Of a DNA stretch of 64,000 nt, positions 34,558-43,034 are shown in pieces. The notes beneath the pieces were generated by a model that worked only from the letters and a program-made list of their open reading frames with translations, ran no database searches and was not told where the DNA came from. Source of the stretch: UBA7488 sp964414185 (GTDB taxonomy: Bacteria > Pseudomonadota > Alphaproteobacteria > CAAHEQ01 > UBA3637). Location of the stretch: the NCBI GenBank assembly GCA_964414185.1, contig CAYPVK010000003.1, positions 1 through 64,000 of the forward strand. Reading direction: 5' to 3'. Within the stretch, counting starts at the first letter, position 1. Each line of letters begins with the position of its first letter. A program made the position numbers and the translations under genes.

Positions 34558-35478
34558 TCATCTTAATGATTTATCGTCAAATGGAAGCGCTTTTTTCGGT
34601 TTCATGGCTTCGGCACCCGATACGATATCGATTAATTCATCGGTAATTTCTGTTTGACGGGCTTGTTGATAGTATAAATTCATGTTTTCCAAAGACTTAT
34701 CAATATTTTTTTCGGCCTGTTGCATATTGACCATGCGTGCATAATGTTCCGCCGCCAATGACGCCGTTAAGCTGCCGGCAAGAGCAACGGTTAAATATTC
34801 ATGAACCAACTCCGAAAATAATTGATCTTTCGGCGCCGGTAAATATGGCAATGATTTCCCTTCCCATTTGCGTTTTTTTAAGACCGTAAATTCTTTGTAT
34901 GGCAGTGGCATCAGTTGGATATGTCGCGGCTGTTGAGGTTTTGACGGTTCCTTGTAATTATGAAACACAATAACTTCCCGAATATCATGTTTCGAAAGGA
35001 TGTCATCGATTTTTAACAATAAAGTCGAAGCAATCGAAGCAATTTCTTTCAGCGAATTTGAAATGGCATAGGTGCCTTTTAAAGCATCGGACACGGTGTT
35101 GCTTGCCACGGAACCGATTCTTTTACCGACGCATACATACAGCGCATTTGATTTTGAAATGTTACGTTCTTTTAAAAAATTTTGCGAATAATTAAATACG
35201 TCGCGATTAAAGCGTCCGACCAACCCGTTATCCGTACCGATTAAAACGGCCAAGATTTTTTGGTTTTGCGTTTTCGGCTTCGGCAAAGAAAAATCTGTAT
35301 TGCCGTTTATTATAAACCCTAAAAAAGCATCTCTGACTGTTTTGGCGTATTCTTTTAACGATAACAATGCTTTTTCATAAGGACCGATACTGACGGATGA
35401 CAACATTTTCATCGTACTGACAATGTCGCGCAAATCTTCGGTTGTTTTGATGCGTTTATTTAAGGCTTCCAAACTCAT
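34558..35478 (-). CDS. atpG: N-type ATPase gamma subunit
   Basis: Central rotary shaft of the F1/N1 head, 306 residues. Conserved N-terminal helix LEALNKRIKTTEDLRDIVSTMKMLSSV (part of it: RIKTTEDLRDIVSTMKML) and the C-terminal helix ending with QARQTEITDELIDIVSGAEA. It is the last gene of the operon, as in all N-ATPase clusters, and overlaps atpA by 4 bases. No atpD or atpC follows it, unlike the usual alphaproteobacterial atpHAGDC cluster. Confidence 0.94.
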   Translation of the reverse strand: MSLEALNKRIKTTEDLRDIVSTMKMLSSVSIGPYEKALLSLKEYAKTVRDAFLGFIINGNTDFSLPKPKTQNQKILAVLIGTDNGLVGRFNRDVFNYSQNFLKERNISKSNALYVCVGKRIGSVASNTVSDALKGTYAISNSLKEIASIASTLLLKIDDILSKHDIREVIVFHNYKEPSKPQQPRHIQLMPLPYKEFTVLKKRKWEGKSLPYLPAPKDQLFSELVHEYLTVALAGSLTASLAAEHYARMVNMQQAEKNIDKSLENMNLYYQQARQTEITDELIDIVSGAEAMKPKKALPFDDKSLR

Positions 35479-37001
35479 TGTTTCGTCAAAATCCCTTCCG
35501 TTTCAAGCGCATTTTTAAAAGCGGCCAGCATTTTGTCTTGAGTGGTTTTTTCCAATTTTTCTTTATCAATAACGATTTTATCGATTACCGTGCCGAAATG
35601 CTGATGCAAAGTACGGTCAATAATTCCTTGGGCTTTCATGATTTTATCTTCCGGTACATCGTCCAAAAGCCCCGCATTTGTTGCCATAAAAACCGCGATT
35701 TGGACCGGCGCGCTCATCAATTTATATTGCATTTGTTGCATCACGGCGCGAATGGCACGCCCGCGTTTAAGTTGATTAGCTGTTTCTTTATCCATTTGTG
35801 TGCCGAATTTAGCAAATGATTCGAGTTCTTCAAATTGTGAATAAAAAAGTTTTAACGGACCGACCAAACTGCGATAGGCGGGCAGTTGTGCATCGCCGCC
35901 CACACGAGAAACCGAACGTCCCGTATCAATAGCGGGTAATTGGCCTTTTTGGAATAAAGAAGTGGATAGATAAATTTGGCCGTCCGTAATGGAAATAATG
36001 TTTGTCGGAATATAGGCCGAAATATTGCCCGCTTCGGTCGCGACAATTGGCAGAGCCGTCAAAGAACCGCCGCCGTATTCGGGGCGCAAATGGGTTGCAC
36101 GTTCCAAAAGTCTTGAGTGGATGTAAAAAATGTCGCCCGGAAAAGCTTCGCGTCCCGGCGGGGTACGCAACAGTAATGACATTTGACGATAGGCTCGGGC
36201 ATGTGCCGTTAAATCATCATAGATAATTAAAACATCTTTGCCGTTTTCCATAAAATATTCGCCGATGGACGTTGCGGCATACGGTGCAATATATTGCATA
36301 CCTGCTTCATCTTCGCCGGAGGCAACAACCACAATCGTATTGTCCATCACGCCGTATTTTTCCAAATCGGCAATAACGCGAGCGGTGCTTGCCAATCTTT
36401 GCCCGATGGCACAATAAATACACATGACGCCCGTGTCTTTTTGATTGATGATGGTATCAATGGCTATGGCGGTTTTCCCGGTTTGGCGATCGCCCAATAT
36501 CAATTCGCGTTGCCCGCGGCCGATCGGAGTAAACGAATCAATGGCTTTGATACCTGTTTGCAAAGGCGTGTCAACGGGTGCACGGTGCATAATCGGGGCG
36601 GCATCCACTTCAATCGGGCGTGCGTTTTTTGCCGATATCGGACCTTTTTCATCCAACGGTTGCCCTAACGGATTAATGACGCGGCCAAGCAAAGATTCGC
36701 CGACAGGCACATCCAATACGCGGTGTGTGCGTTTGGCTTTATCACCGGCTTTTAAATCTTTCGGATTAGTTAAAAACACGACGCCGACACTGTTTTCACG
36801 CAAAGTTTGAACCATGCCCATAACGTTGCCTTTGAACGTTAAAAGCTCGTTCATTTTAACACCGGCCAATCCTAAAACTTCCGCGGTGCCGGATGAAATG
36901 GATAAAATTTCGCTGATTTCGGAAATTTTAAGTTCCATATCCGTGTCATCGGTTGTTTTTTTGATTTCTTTCCCTGCTTGGTGTGCCACATCTTTTAACA
37001 T
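35475..37001 (-). CDS. atpA: N-type ATPase alpha subunit
   Basis: Regulatory nucleotide-binding subunit of the catalytic hexamer, 508 residues. Walker A GDRQTGKT at 170-177, the alpha-type signature P.IDTGRSVSRVGG near 350-370. It is placed after the long b subunit and before gamma, with no separate delta (atpH) gene in front, the layout of N-type ATPases. The first 20 residues are more hydrophilic than in common AtpA. Confidence 0.96.
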   Translation of the reverse strand: MLKDVAHQAGKEIKKTTDDTDMELKISEISEILSISSGTAEVLGLAGVKMNELLTFKGNVMGMVQTLRENSVGVVFLTNPKDLKAGDKAKRTHRVLDVPVGESLLGRVINPLGQPLDEKGPISAKNARPIEVDAAPIMHRAPVDTPLQTGIKAIDSFTPIGRGQRELILGDRQTGKTAIAIDTIINQKDTGVMCIYCAIGQRLASTARVIADLEKYGVMDNTIVVVASGEDEAGMQYIAPYAATSIGEYFMENGKDVLIIYDDLTAHARAYRQMSLLLRTPPGREAFPGDIFYIHSRLLERATHLRPEYGGGSLTALPIVATEAGNISAYIPTNIISITDGQIYLSTSLFQKGQLPAIDTGRSVSRVGGDAQLPAYRSLVGPLKLFYSQFEELESFAKFGTQMDKETANQLKRGRAIRAVMQQMQYKLMSAPVQIAVFMATNAGLLDDVPEDKIMKAQGIIDRTLHQHFGTVIDKIVIDKEKLEKTTQDKMLAAFKNALETEGILTKQ

Positions 37002-37010
37002 GTTTTTATC

Positions 37011-37784
37011 CTATTCGTTTGTAATGATTGTAGAAAGCGATTTATTCAAATTAGCGTGATATTCATCTAAATAATTTTTTAAATTCCATTCCAAGGATAT
37101 ATCTCCTATAATCATTTCAATCCCCAAAATTAACGAAGCGTCTTTTTCAAAAAGTACGGTTAAGTTTTCTTTGAAATTTAATTCCTCTTTTAAAAAAATT
37201 GTTAATTTTTCTTTCATTTCATCACTTAAATCATCAGATGAAATAATTCGAATATTGTTTTGTTTTAAATAGAATTTTTTTATTTTTTCTTTTTGACTTT
37301 TTGAAAGTACGGAAACTTTTTTTTCAAACAAATCAATTGTTTGATAAAGAGGGGTGGACGCGGATAATTCGCTTAATATTTTGCGTGAAAGCGTTATAAA
37401 ATTATCTGCTAACAAATTGCGGATTTCCAATTGAACGGTTTCATTTTCGCGTATTAAATCATGTTGCATTTTTTCGCGCAACCTTTGTTTTTCAATTTCA
37501 ATTTCCGCCATTTGCCGTGCTTTAAAAATTTCCACTTCTTTTGTTGTGTCATCATAAAGCTTTTGTCTTTGGGCATTAAAGTCGGCTTGTTTTTGAAGGA
37601 GCTTATTATGTTCTTCTTCGGCCGATTTTTGTTCTTGGCGTGCCTTTTGAACACGTCCCATTATTTCAATCTGTCTTTTATCGACGGCATTTAAAATGGG
37701 GCGGTATAAAAATTTCTTGAGCAACCATACCAAGACAAACAGGTTGACAATTTGGGCAAAGAATGTAACCCAGTTGATACCCAT
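37011..37784 (-). CDS. atpF: N-type ATPase b subunit, long form with delta-like C-terminal domain
   Basis: A 257-residue stator subunit. Residues 5-25 form the membrane anchor, followed by a long Lys/Glu/Gln coiled coil to about 140. A C-terminal domain (about 145-240) ends with ILGIEMIIGDISLEWNLKNY, which resembles the C-terminal part of the delta (OSCP) subunit. An ordinary AtpF is about 160 residues. This b/delta fusion explains the missing atpH and is a hallmark of N-ATPase operons. An internal frame check shows no break, so the fusion is real. Confidence 0.93.
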   Translation of the reverse strand: MGINWVTFFAQIVNLFVLVWLLKKFLYRPILNAVDKRQIEIMGRVQKARQEQKSAEEEHNKLLQKQADFNAQRQKLYDDTTKEVEIFKARQMAEIEIEKQRLREKMQHDLIRENETVQLEIRNLLADNFITLSRKILSELSASTPLYQTIDLFEKKVSVLSKSQKEKIKKFYLKQNNIRIISSDDLSDEMKEKLTIFLKEELNFKENLTVLFEKDASLILGIEMIIGDISLEWNLKNYLDEYHANLNKSLSTIITNE

Positions 37785-37832
37785 AATTTAAGCTCCTTTT
37801 TCAGTATGACCTAAACAATATTTTTTTACTTT

Positions 37833-38111
37833 TTATTTTGCGGCCATTTCAACGGCATAATTCCAAAACGGATTGAAATATAAAATTAAAACGGTAATAA
37901 CAAACGAATAAATAGCACACGATTCAATCATGGCCATTGAAACGAATAACGTCCTGGTAATTGTCGCGGCTTCATCCGGTTGCTGAGCGATTGAACGTAA
38001 AGCGGCGTGTGCGGCGTTACCTTCACCGAAACCCGATCCCATACCGCCGATGGCGATACAAAGCCCTGCCGATAAAACGGACATACCTCCGATAAATGTT
38101 ACTGCATCCAT
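37833..38111 (-). CDS. atpE: N-type ATPase c subunit (rotor ring)
   Basis: A 92-residue hairpin of two membrane helices. Ion-site residues: E30 in the N-terminal helix (GSGFGEGNAA), and E63, S64 and Y68 in the C-terminal helix (AMIESCAIYSF). E63-S64-Y68 correspond to the Na+-ligand set of Ilyobacter (E65, S66, Y70), and E30 replaces its Gln32, making a two-carboxylate site. Such sites are known in both Na+ and H+ rings, so the ion is undecided. Stoichiometry cannot be read from sequence. Confidence 0.95.
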   Translation of the reverse strand: MDAVTFIGGMSVLSAGLCIAIGGMGSGFGEGNAAHAALRSIAQQPDEAATITRTLFVSMAMIESCAIYSFVITVLILYFNPFWNYAVEMAAK

Positions 38112-38136
38112 AATTTTTCTCCTTTCTGTAAGTTAG

Positions 38137-38829
38137 TTAGTAATTTTTTAAGTAATCGTCAAATTCTTTTTCCGGTCCGACCGATGAAACATACACAATG
38201 GCCAAAAGTGCAAAGATATAGGCTTGAATCGTCCCGGTAACCAATCCCAATATTTGCATCGGCAACGGCAACAAAAACGGCACCAGCATAATCATAACCG
38301 AACCGATAACGGCACCGCTTAAAACATTGCCATATAAACGAAATGCCAATGAAAACGTTGATGAAAAATCGCTGAGTATATTCATCGGCAACATAAACGG
38401 GACAGGATCGATATATTTTTTTAAATATTTTTTTAAACCGGCGTTACGGATACCATAAATCGGCATGGCAATGAAAACGCAAAATGCAAAAGCCGCCGTC
38501 GTTGACAAAGAAGCGGTCGGCGCTCTGAAGACGGGAATAATCGTTAACAGGTTACTCATTGCGATAAATAAAAAGAATGTACCCATAATATATAAATATT
38601 TCAAAGGGTTGTCGTTTGAAGCTTCTTTTATTTGGTTGCGGATTGTCATCACTATCATTTCCATGGCCGTTTGGAAGCGCGATACACGCAAAGTCGTTTT
38701 TAAATTGCGCGTTGCCAACCAAGATAGCAAAACCAAAACCCCCATCACGACCCAAGTATAGAATATCGTGTAATTAATACCGATTCCGAAGATATTGAAC
38801 ATAATCAGCGTGTCTAAATCTTCAATCAT
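38137..38829 (-). CDS. atpB: N-type ATPase a subunit
   Basis: Membrane stator that carries the half-channels. A 230-residue protein with about six segments and the essential Arg164 in FSLAFRLYGNVLSG, plus the GTIQAYIFALLAIVY final helix. It overlaps AtpR by 4 bases. The length is shorter than E. coli AtpB and like other N-type a subunits. Confidence 0.94.
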   Translation of the reverse strand: MIEDLDTLIMFNIFGIGINYTIFYTWVVMGVLVLLSWLATRNLKTTLRVSRFQTAMEMIVMTIRNQIKEASNDNPLKYLYIMGTFFLFIAMSNLLTIIPVFRAPTASLSTTAAFAFCVFIAMPIYGIRNAGLKKYLKKYIDPVPFMLPMNILSDFSSTFSLAFRLYGNVLSGAVIGSVMIMLVPFLLPLPMQILGLVTGTIQAYIFALLAIVYVSSVGPEKEFDDYLKNY

Positions 38830-39239
38830 TTTGTTTTCCTTTTACGCGAGCCGATTTGTCGTGATGTTAATTTCGTTTTTGAAAATTCGGTTGTATTTCG
38901 GGTAAAATTTTTGTTTCTATCAACTTTTGCCACACGGGCGGATAATGTGTCCAATACATTGTTTTTAATATATTTTAAAACTATTAAACGGGTGATAATG
39001 AAACCGATGAATATTAACAGGAATCTTGCGCCGTTGTCATATGAAAAATAAAGGGCGACAAAAATAACCAAAAACAGTCTGATAACGGCGGAAATAAATA
39101 AAAAGTTGCCTTTTTTTTGAACTTTCGGCAAGTAGAGCAGGGTGCGCCACAAGATAATCAAGTATGCCAATCCCAGCAAAACACCCACAGTTAATGAAAA
39201 TCCGATTTGCATCGGTGTTAAAACAGCAAAATCAAACAT
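38826..39239 (-). CDS. atpR: AtpR, N-ATPase-specific membrane subunit
   Basis: A 137-residue, three-helix membrane protein with ILWRTLLYLPK and SAVIRLFLVIF motifs whose conserved Arg residues sit inside membrane segments, as in described AtpR proteins. It carries a basic C-terminal tail of about 40 residues. Found only in N-ATPase operons, where it lies between atpQ and atpB exactly as here; its proposed role is ring assembly or interaction with the c-ring carboxylates. The 8-base overlap with atpQ indicates coupled translation. Confidence 0.9.
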   Translation of the reverse strand: MFDFAVLTPMQIGFSLTVGVLLGLAYLIILWRTLLYLPKVQKKGNFLFISAVIRLFLVIFVALYFSYDNGARFLLIFIGFIITRLIVLKYIKNNVLDTLSARVAKVDRNKNFTRNTTEFSKTKLTSRQIGSRKRKTK

Positions 39240-39588
39240 TTTTGGTATCCTTTTTACGATTCATTTTTTCCCAGGCCTTTTTTTTGGCCCGCATGTTTCT
39301 GATGACGCCTTCTTTATTAATCCAACGCTGGGCATTGTAAAAACCGATTATAAACCCAATCAAGATTAAATTAAGTGTCCATGACATTGGTGGCAACGGG
39401 AATTTTTTATCCAACCAACGTCCGATAATGACGCCGATAATGACGGGAACGGAAATATTCCAACCGTATGTGCCCAAAATGGCGGCATTCAAATACAGTT
39501 GGCGGTTACGGCGATTTTCCATTGCTTTAGCTTTTTTTATTAAAGTTTTGGCGGTATTTTGGATTTCGTCTTTGTTACATTGTGCCAT
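39232..39588 (-). CDS. atpQ: AtpQ, N-ATPase-specific small membrane subunit (AtpI/AtpZ-like)
   Basis: A 118-residue protein with two membrane segments (about 45-58 and 70-90), the GRWLDKKFP motif of the AtpI/AtpZ family, and basic ends. In N-ATPase operons it sits between atpC and atpR as here. It may carry Mg2+ or help assembly, as proposed for AtpI/Z proteins (family inference). It overlaps atpC by 14 bases. Confidence 0.88.
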   Translation of the reverse strand: MAQCNKDEIQNTAKTLIKKAKAMENRRNRQLYLNAAILGTYGWNISVPVIIGVIIGRWLDKKFPLPPMSWTLNLILIGFIIGFYNAQRWINKEGVIRNMRAKKKAWEKMNRKKDTKNV

Positions 39589-39988
39589 TTGCTCCCCCGT
39601 CGGATTTAAGAGATTGCAACCCTTTTACAAGCCCGATTTCAAGGCGTGCCATGGTTGTGTTAACTTCTTTGCGTTCTTCATCCATTGCTTTAAAATCAAT
39701 TTCAATCGTTTTTTGCAATTTTTCCAAACTGTCATCCAAAATGGCCAACTTCGTCGATATGGAAATATTTGCGCCTTTTTTGACAATGACCCCTTTATTG
39801 CAAGCCATATATTTTGTTATGTTGTCCTCATTCGTATAGCTGACAATTGATGGTGTTAAGGCGTTGACATAATCCACATGTTTAGGCAATAAAGTCCAAT
39901 AGCCGTCAATGGCTTCGAAATCTATTTTTCGAATAGGCAAGTCAAGCACTGTTCCCGTGGGTGAAAAGACTTTTAATTGCATCAACAT
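39575..39988 (-). CDS. atpC: N-type ATPase epsilon subunit
   Basis: A 137-residue epsilon subunit, with the N-terminal beta sandwich (LKVFSPTGTVLDLPIRKIDFEA, partly MQLKVFSPTG; GYWTLLPKHVDYVN) and a helical C-terminal region. In this operon it lies immediately downstream of atpD (adjacent stop/start), before atpQ. It makes the rotor stalk with gamma, even though their genes are at opposite ends of the operon. Confidence 0.92.
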   Translation of the reverse strand: MLMQLKVFSPTGTVLDLPIRKIDFEAIDGYWTLLPKHVDYVNALTPSIVSYTNEDNITKYMACNKGVIVKKGANISISTKLAILDDSLEKLQKTIEIDFKAMDEERKEVNTTMARLEIGLVKGLQSLKSDGGANGTM

Positions 39989-41560
39989 TTATTTTTTATC
40001 AGTCCCTTCATCTGAATTTGATTTTACGTTTTGTTCCGTGCTTTGTTTTTCCTTGGATTTATCTTTTTCTTCAGAGGATTTTTCGCGGGCTTCTTCGACC
40101 CGTCCGATCATATAAAAACTGTTTTCGGACAAATCGTCAAATTCACCCGCCATAATGCGCTCGCATCCGGAAATTGTTTCTTCCAAATCGACCGATTTGC
40201 CTTCCATGCCGGTAAATTGTCCGGTGGTAAAAAACGGTTGCGTTAAAAAACGTTCCAATTTACGCGCCGTTTGAACGGTTTTTTGGTCATGTTCGGGCAA
40301 TTCATCAAATCCGAGCATGGCAATAATATCTTTTAATTCTTCGTACTGTGCCAAAGTTTTACGTACTTCGGTTGCAACTTTATAATGACGTTCGCCGACA
40401 ATCAACGGCGTTAACATGTTAGAAGAGGAAGCCAGCGGATCAAGGGCAGGGTATAAACCTTGTGCCGCACGGTTTCTGGACAAAACGATTGTAGACGACA
40501 AATGGGAAAATGTATGAGTTGCCGACGGATCGGTAAAATCATCCGCAGGCACATAAACGGCTTGAATGGAAGTAATCGCCGCATCTTTTGTACTGGCAAT
40601 ACGTTCTTGCAAATCCGCAATGTCCGTACCCAATGACGGTTGATAACCCACGCGAGACGGTATTTGTCCGAGTTGAACGGAAATTTCCGAACCGGCTTGA
40701 ATAAAACGGAAAATATTGTCAATCAACAACAAAACGTCTTGTTTTTTTTCATCACGGAAATATTCTGCCATTGTCAAAGCCGACAAAGCCACACGGAAAC
40801 GTACACCCGGCGCTTCATTCATTTGCCCGAAAATCATGATGGTTTTATCCAAAACGCCCGCTTCTTCCATTTCGCGGTACAGTTGTTCGCCTTCACGCGA
40901 ACGTTCCCCGATACCGGCAAATAAGCTGACACCTTCGTAACGACCGACCATGTTGTTAATCATTTCGGTAATCAAAACGGTTTTTCCAACCCCCGCGCCG
41001 CCAAACAAGCCTGCTTTTCCGCCGCGTTCCATCGGTGCCAACAAATCAATGGCTTTAATGCCCGTTACGAAAATTTGTGAGGAAACTTCGATTTTATCCA
41101 ATGGAACGGCATCGCCGTGTATCGGCCGTTTTTCGCCGTCTTTTAAGGGGCTTTTGCCATCGATGGGATACCCGAACACGTTAAACATGCGCCCAAGCGT
41201 TTGTCTGCCTACAGGCACTTCAATCTGATGACCCAAATCCAAAACTTTCATACCGCGCGACAATCCTTGAGTGGGACCCATGGCCAAAGCGCGCACTGTT
41301 TTTTCGTCAATGTAACCTTGCACTTCAAGAGCTAAGTTTTCACGTTCGCCAGTTAAAAGTTGATTATAAATAGCGGGCAGTTTTTTGAAACGCACTTCGA
41401 CAACGCTGCCCGAAATAGCGGTAATAATACCGGTATTTTTTCCTTTGGCGGGTAATTTTTCGTCTTTATTTTTTACGTTTTTTGCCATCACAGTTTTATT
41501 TGCGTTTGTTTTATTCGCATGAGTCGTTTTTTTGTGTGAAGCAGGTATGCCGTTTTTCAT
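39989..41560 (-). CDS. atpD: N-type ATPase beta subunit (catalytic)
   Basis: Catalytic ATP-binding subunit. Walker A GGAGVGKT, the DELSEED-like EELKDIIAMLGFDELPEHD, and GERSREGEQLY. It is unusually long: a Lys/Asn-rich N-terminal extension of about 40 residues precedes the beta-barrel (GIITAISGSVVEVRF), and about 35 residues of Ser/Glu/Lys tail follow. I place the start at 41560 because an ATGGGG site lies 6 bases before it and the predicted transcript begins near 41585; an in-frame ATG at 41572 adds four residues. First gene of the operon, the N-ATPase gene order. Confidence 0.95.
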   Translation of the reverse strand: MKNGIPASHKKTTHANKTNANKTVMAKNVKNKDEKLPAKGKNTGIITAISGSVVEVRFKKLPAIYNQLLTGERENLALEVQGYIDEKTVRALAMGPTQGLSRGMKVLDLGHQIEVPVGRQTLGRMFNVFGYPIDGKSPLKDGEKRPIHGDAVPLDKIEVSSQIFVTGIKAIDLLAPMERGGKAGLFGGAGVGKTVLITEMINNMVGRYEGVSLFAGIGERSREGEQLYREMEEAGVLDKTIMIFGQMNEAPGVRFRVALSALTMAEYFRDEKKQDVLLLIDNIFRFIQAGSEISVQLGQIPSRVGYQPSLGTDIADLQERIASTKDAAITSIQAVYVPADDFTDPSATHTFSHLSSTIVLSRNRAAQGLYPALDPLASSSNMLTPLIVGERHYKVATEVRKTLAQYEELKDIIAMLGFDELPEHDQKTVQTARKLERFLTQPFFTTGQFTGMEGKSVDLEETISGCERIMAGEFDDLSENSFYMIGRVEEAREKSSEEKDKSKEKQSTEQNVKSNSDEGTDKK

Positions 41561-41591
41561 ATATTTCCCCATTATTTGTCAATTATATAAA

Positions 41592-41620
41592 ACTATAAAG
41601 TTTTTTTAGAACACGGTCAA
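41592..41620 (-). promoter_or_regulatory. Promoter of the N-ATPase operon
   Basis: On the minus strand TTGACC (41620-41615), 17-base spacer, TATAGT (41597-41592), just upstream of atpD. Confidence 0.75.
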
Positions 41621-41721
41621 GGAAAATAAGGTTAAAAAAGTCTTAAAATCTAATTGAATTTATTTGTAAATGAAAGGTTTATGTCGTTATAAAATTTTTA
41701 CAATTTGTATAAATACACAAT

Positions 41722-41750
41722 AAAAAAACACCCCGATCGGAGTGTTTTTG
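41722..41750 (-). terminator. Terminator after tyrS
   Basis: AAACACTCCGATCGGGGTGTTT-type stem with A/T-rich flanks (one mismatch); read on the minus strand it is followed by seven U. It lies between the converging ends of the region, and protects the ATPase promoter from tyrS read-through. Confidence 0.75.
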
Positions 41751-41772
41751 TAAATCAAAAATCAACATATTT

Positions 41773-42987
41773 TTAAACGATATTATAAAATCCGCGTTTA
41801 CCGATTTTGATTTTTATGCCGTTTTGGGATTTTCCCAACCTAAACGTCGGATTGGTTGTTTTTTCTCCTTCAACACTTACCGCACCGCTTTCAATTAAAC
41901 GGCGCATGGCCGATTTGCTTTGTTCGGGTTGTAAGGCGACCCCCAAATCCAATAACGTTATTTCGGCATCGGCGGTTAGATTTTCCCATTTGACAGCCGT
42001 AAATTCTTTAGTATCAAATCCGCGTTGTTGGACTTGTTTATAAAAGAATTCTTGAGCGGCATCGGCGTCTTCGCGGCTGTGGTATTGTTCAACAATGTTA
42101 TAAGCGATTTTCTTTTTAATTTCCATCGGATTGACGGTATTATTTTTTAAATCGGCAATAACATTCGCTTTTGTTTCGGCATCCCAATCCGTAACCAGAT
42201 CAACCCATTCGGGGATTAAACTGTCGGGAATGGACATTGTCTTGCCGTACATTTCGGTTGCAGGTTCGGTTAAACCGATGTAGTTGCCTTTGGATTTGCT
42301 CATTTTAATATGGCCGTCCAAACCGCATAAAAGAGGCATAGACAAAACAATTTGCCTGGATTTGCCGTCTTGTTCTTGCAAAGAACGTCCGACAAGGCAA
42401 TTTAAAAGTTGATCGCGTCCGCCGAATTCAATATCTGAATTCAACACGTAAGAATCATACCCTTGCATCATCGGATAAATCAATTCGTGCAAGGCAATCG
42501 GAATATTGTTTTCATACCGATTGACAAAATCTTCACGTTGCATCATTTGAGCCAGCGTTGCTTTTGATAAAAGTTTTAACGTATCGGCCAAAGACATTTT
42601 CCCCATCCAATCGTTGTTGTGATGAATGGTTAGTTTGGACGTATCAAATATTTTATCCAGTTGGTCAACATACGTTTTGGCATTTTGATCGACTTCTTCG
42701 GGAGTCAGCGGCGGTCTTGTTGTATTTCTGCCCGACGGATCGCCGATACGTGCGGTAAAATCGCCGATAATCAAATGAATTTCATGCCCGTTTTCCATAA
42801 ATTGTTTGATTTTTTTCAAAGCAACAGCATGTCCCAAATGCAAATCGGGTGCAGTCGGATCCATGCCGAATTTAATGATAAGCGGACGATTTTCTTTTTC
42901 GGCAAGTGCCAATTTTTCTTTTAAACCGTTTGCCGGAACGATTGTTTCAATGCCGGCGGATAATTCTTCATATGAGTATTTTGTCAT
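41773..42987 (-). CDS. tyrS: Tyrosyl-tRNA synthetase
   Basis: Charges tRNA-Tyr. Class I signature PDLHLGHAV (H50, H53) and KMSKSKGN (about 228-235), with the C-terminal S4 RNA-binding domain (about 340-400). The KMSKS form (not KFGKT) places it with the TyrZ-type enzymes. Length 404 is normal. It sits as a single gene between the ATPase operon and cckA. Confidence 0.96.
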   Translation of the reverse strand: MTKYSYEELSAGIETIVPANGLKEKLALAEKENRPLIIKFGMDPTAPDLHLGHAVALKKIKQFMENGHEIHLIIGDFTARIGDPSGRNTTRPPLTPEEVDQNAKTYVDQLDKIFDTSKLTIHHNNDWMGKMSLADTLKLLSKATLAQMMQREDFVNRYENNIPIALHELIYPMMQGYDSYVLNSDIEFGGRDQLLNCLVGRSLQEQDGKSRQIVLSMPLLCGLDGHIKMSKSKGNYIGLTEPATEMYGKTMSIPDSLIPEWVDLVTDWDAETKANVIADLKNNTVNPMEIKKKIAYNIVEQYHSREDADAAQEFFYKQVQQRGFDTKEFTAVKWENLTADAEITLLDLGVALQPEQSKSAMRRLIESGAVSVEGEKTTNPTFRLGKSQNGIKIKIGKRGFYNIV

Positions 42988-43034
42988 GTTTTAAACCTTC
43001 ATTGTTTCAGATACGAAAAAAGCTATCACAAATT

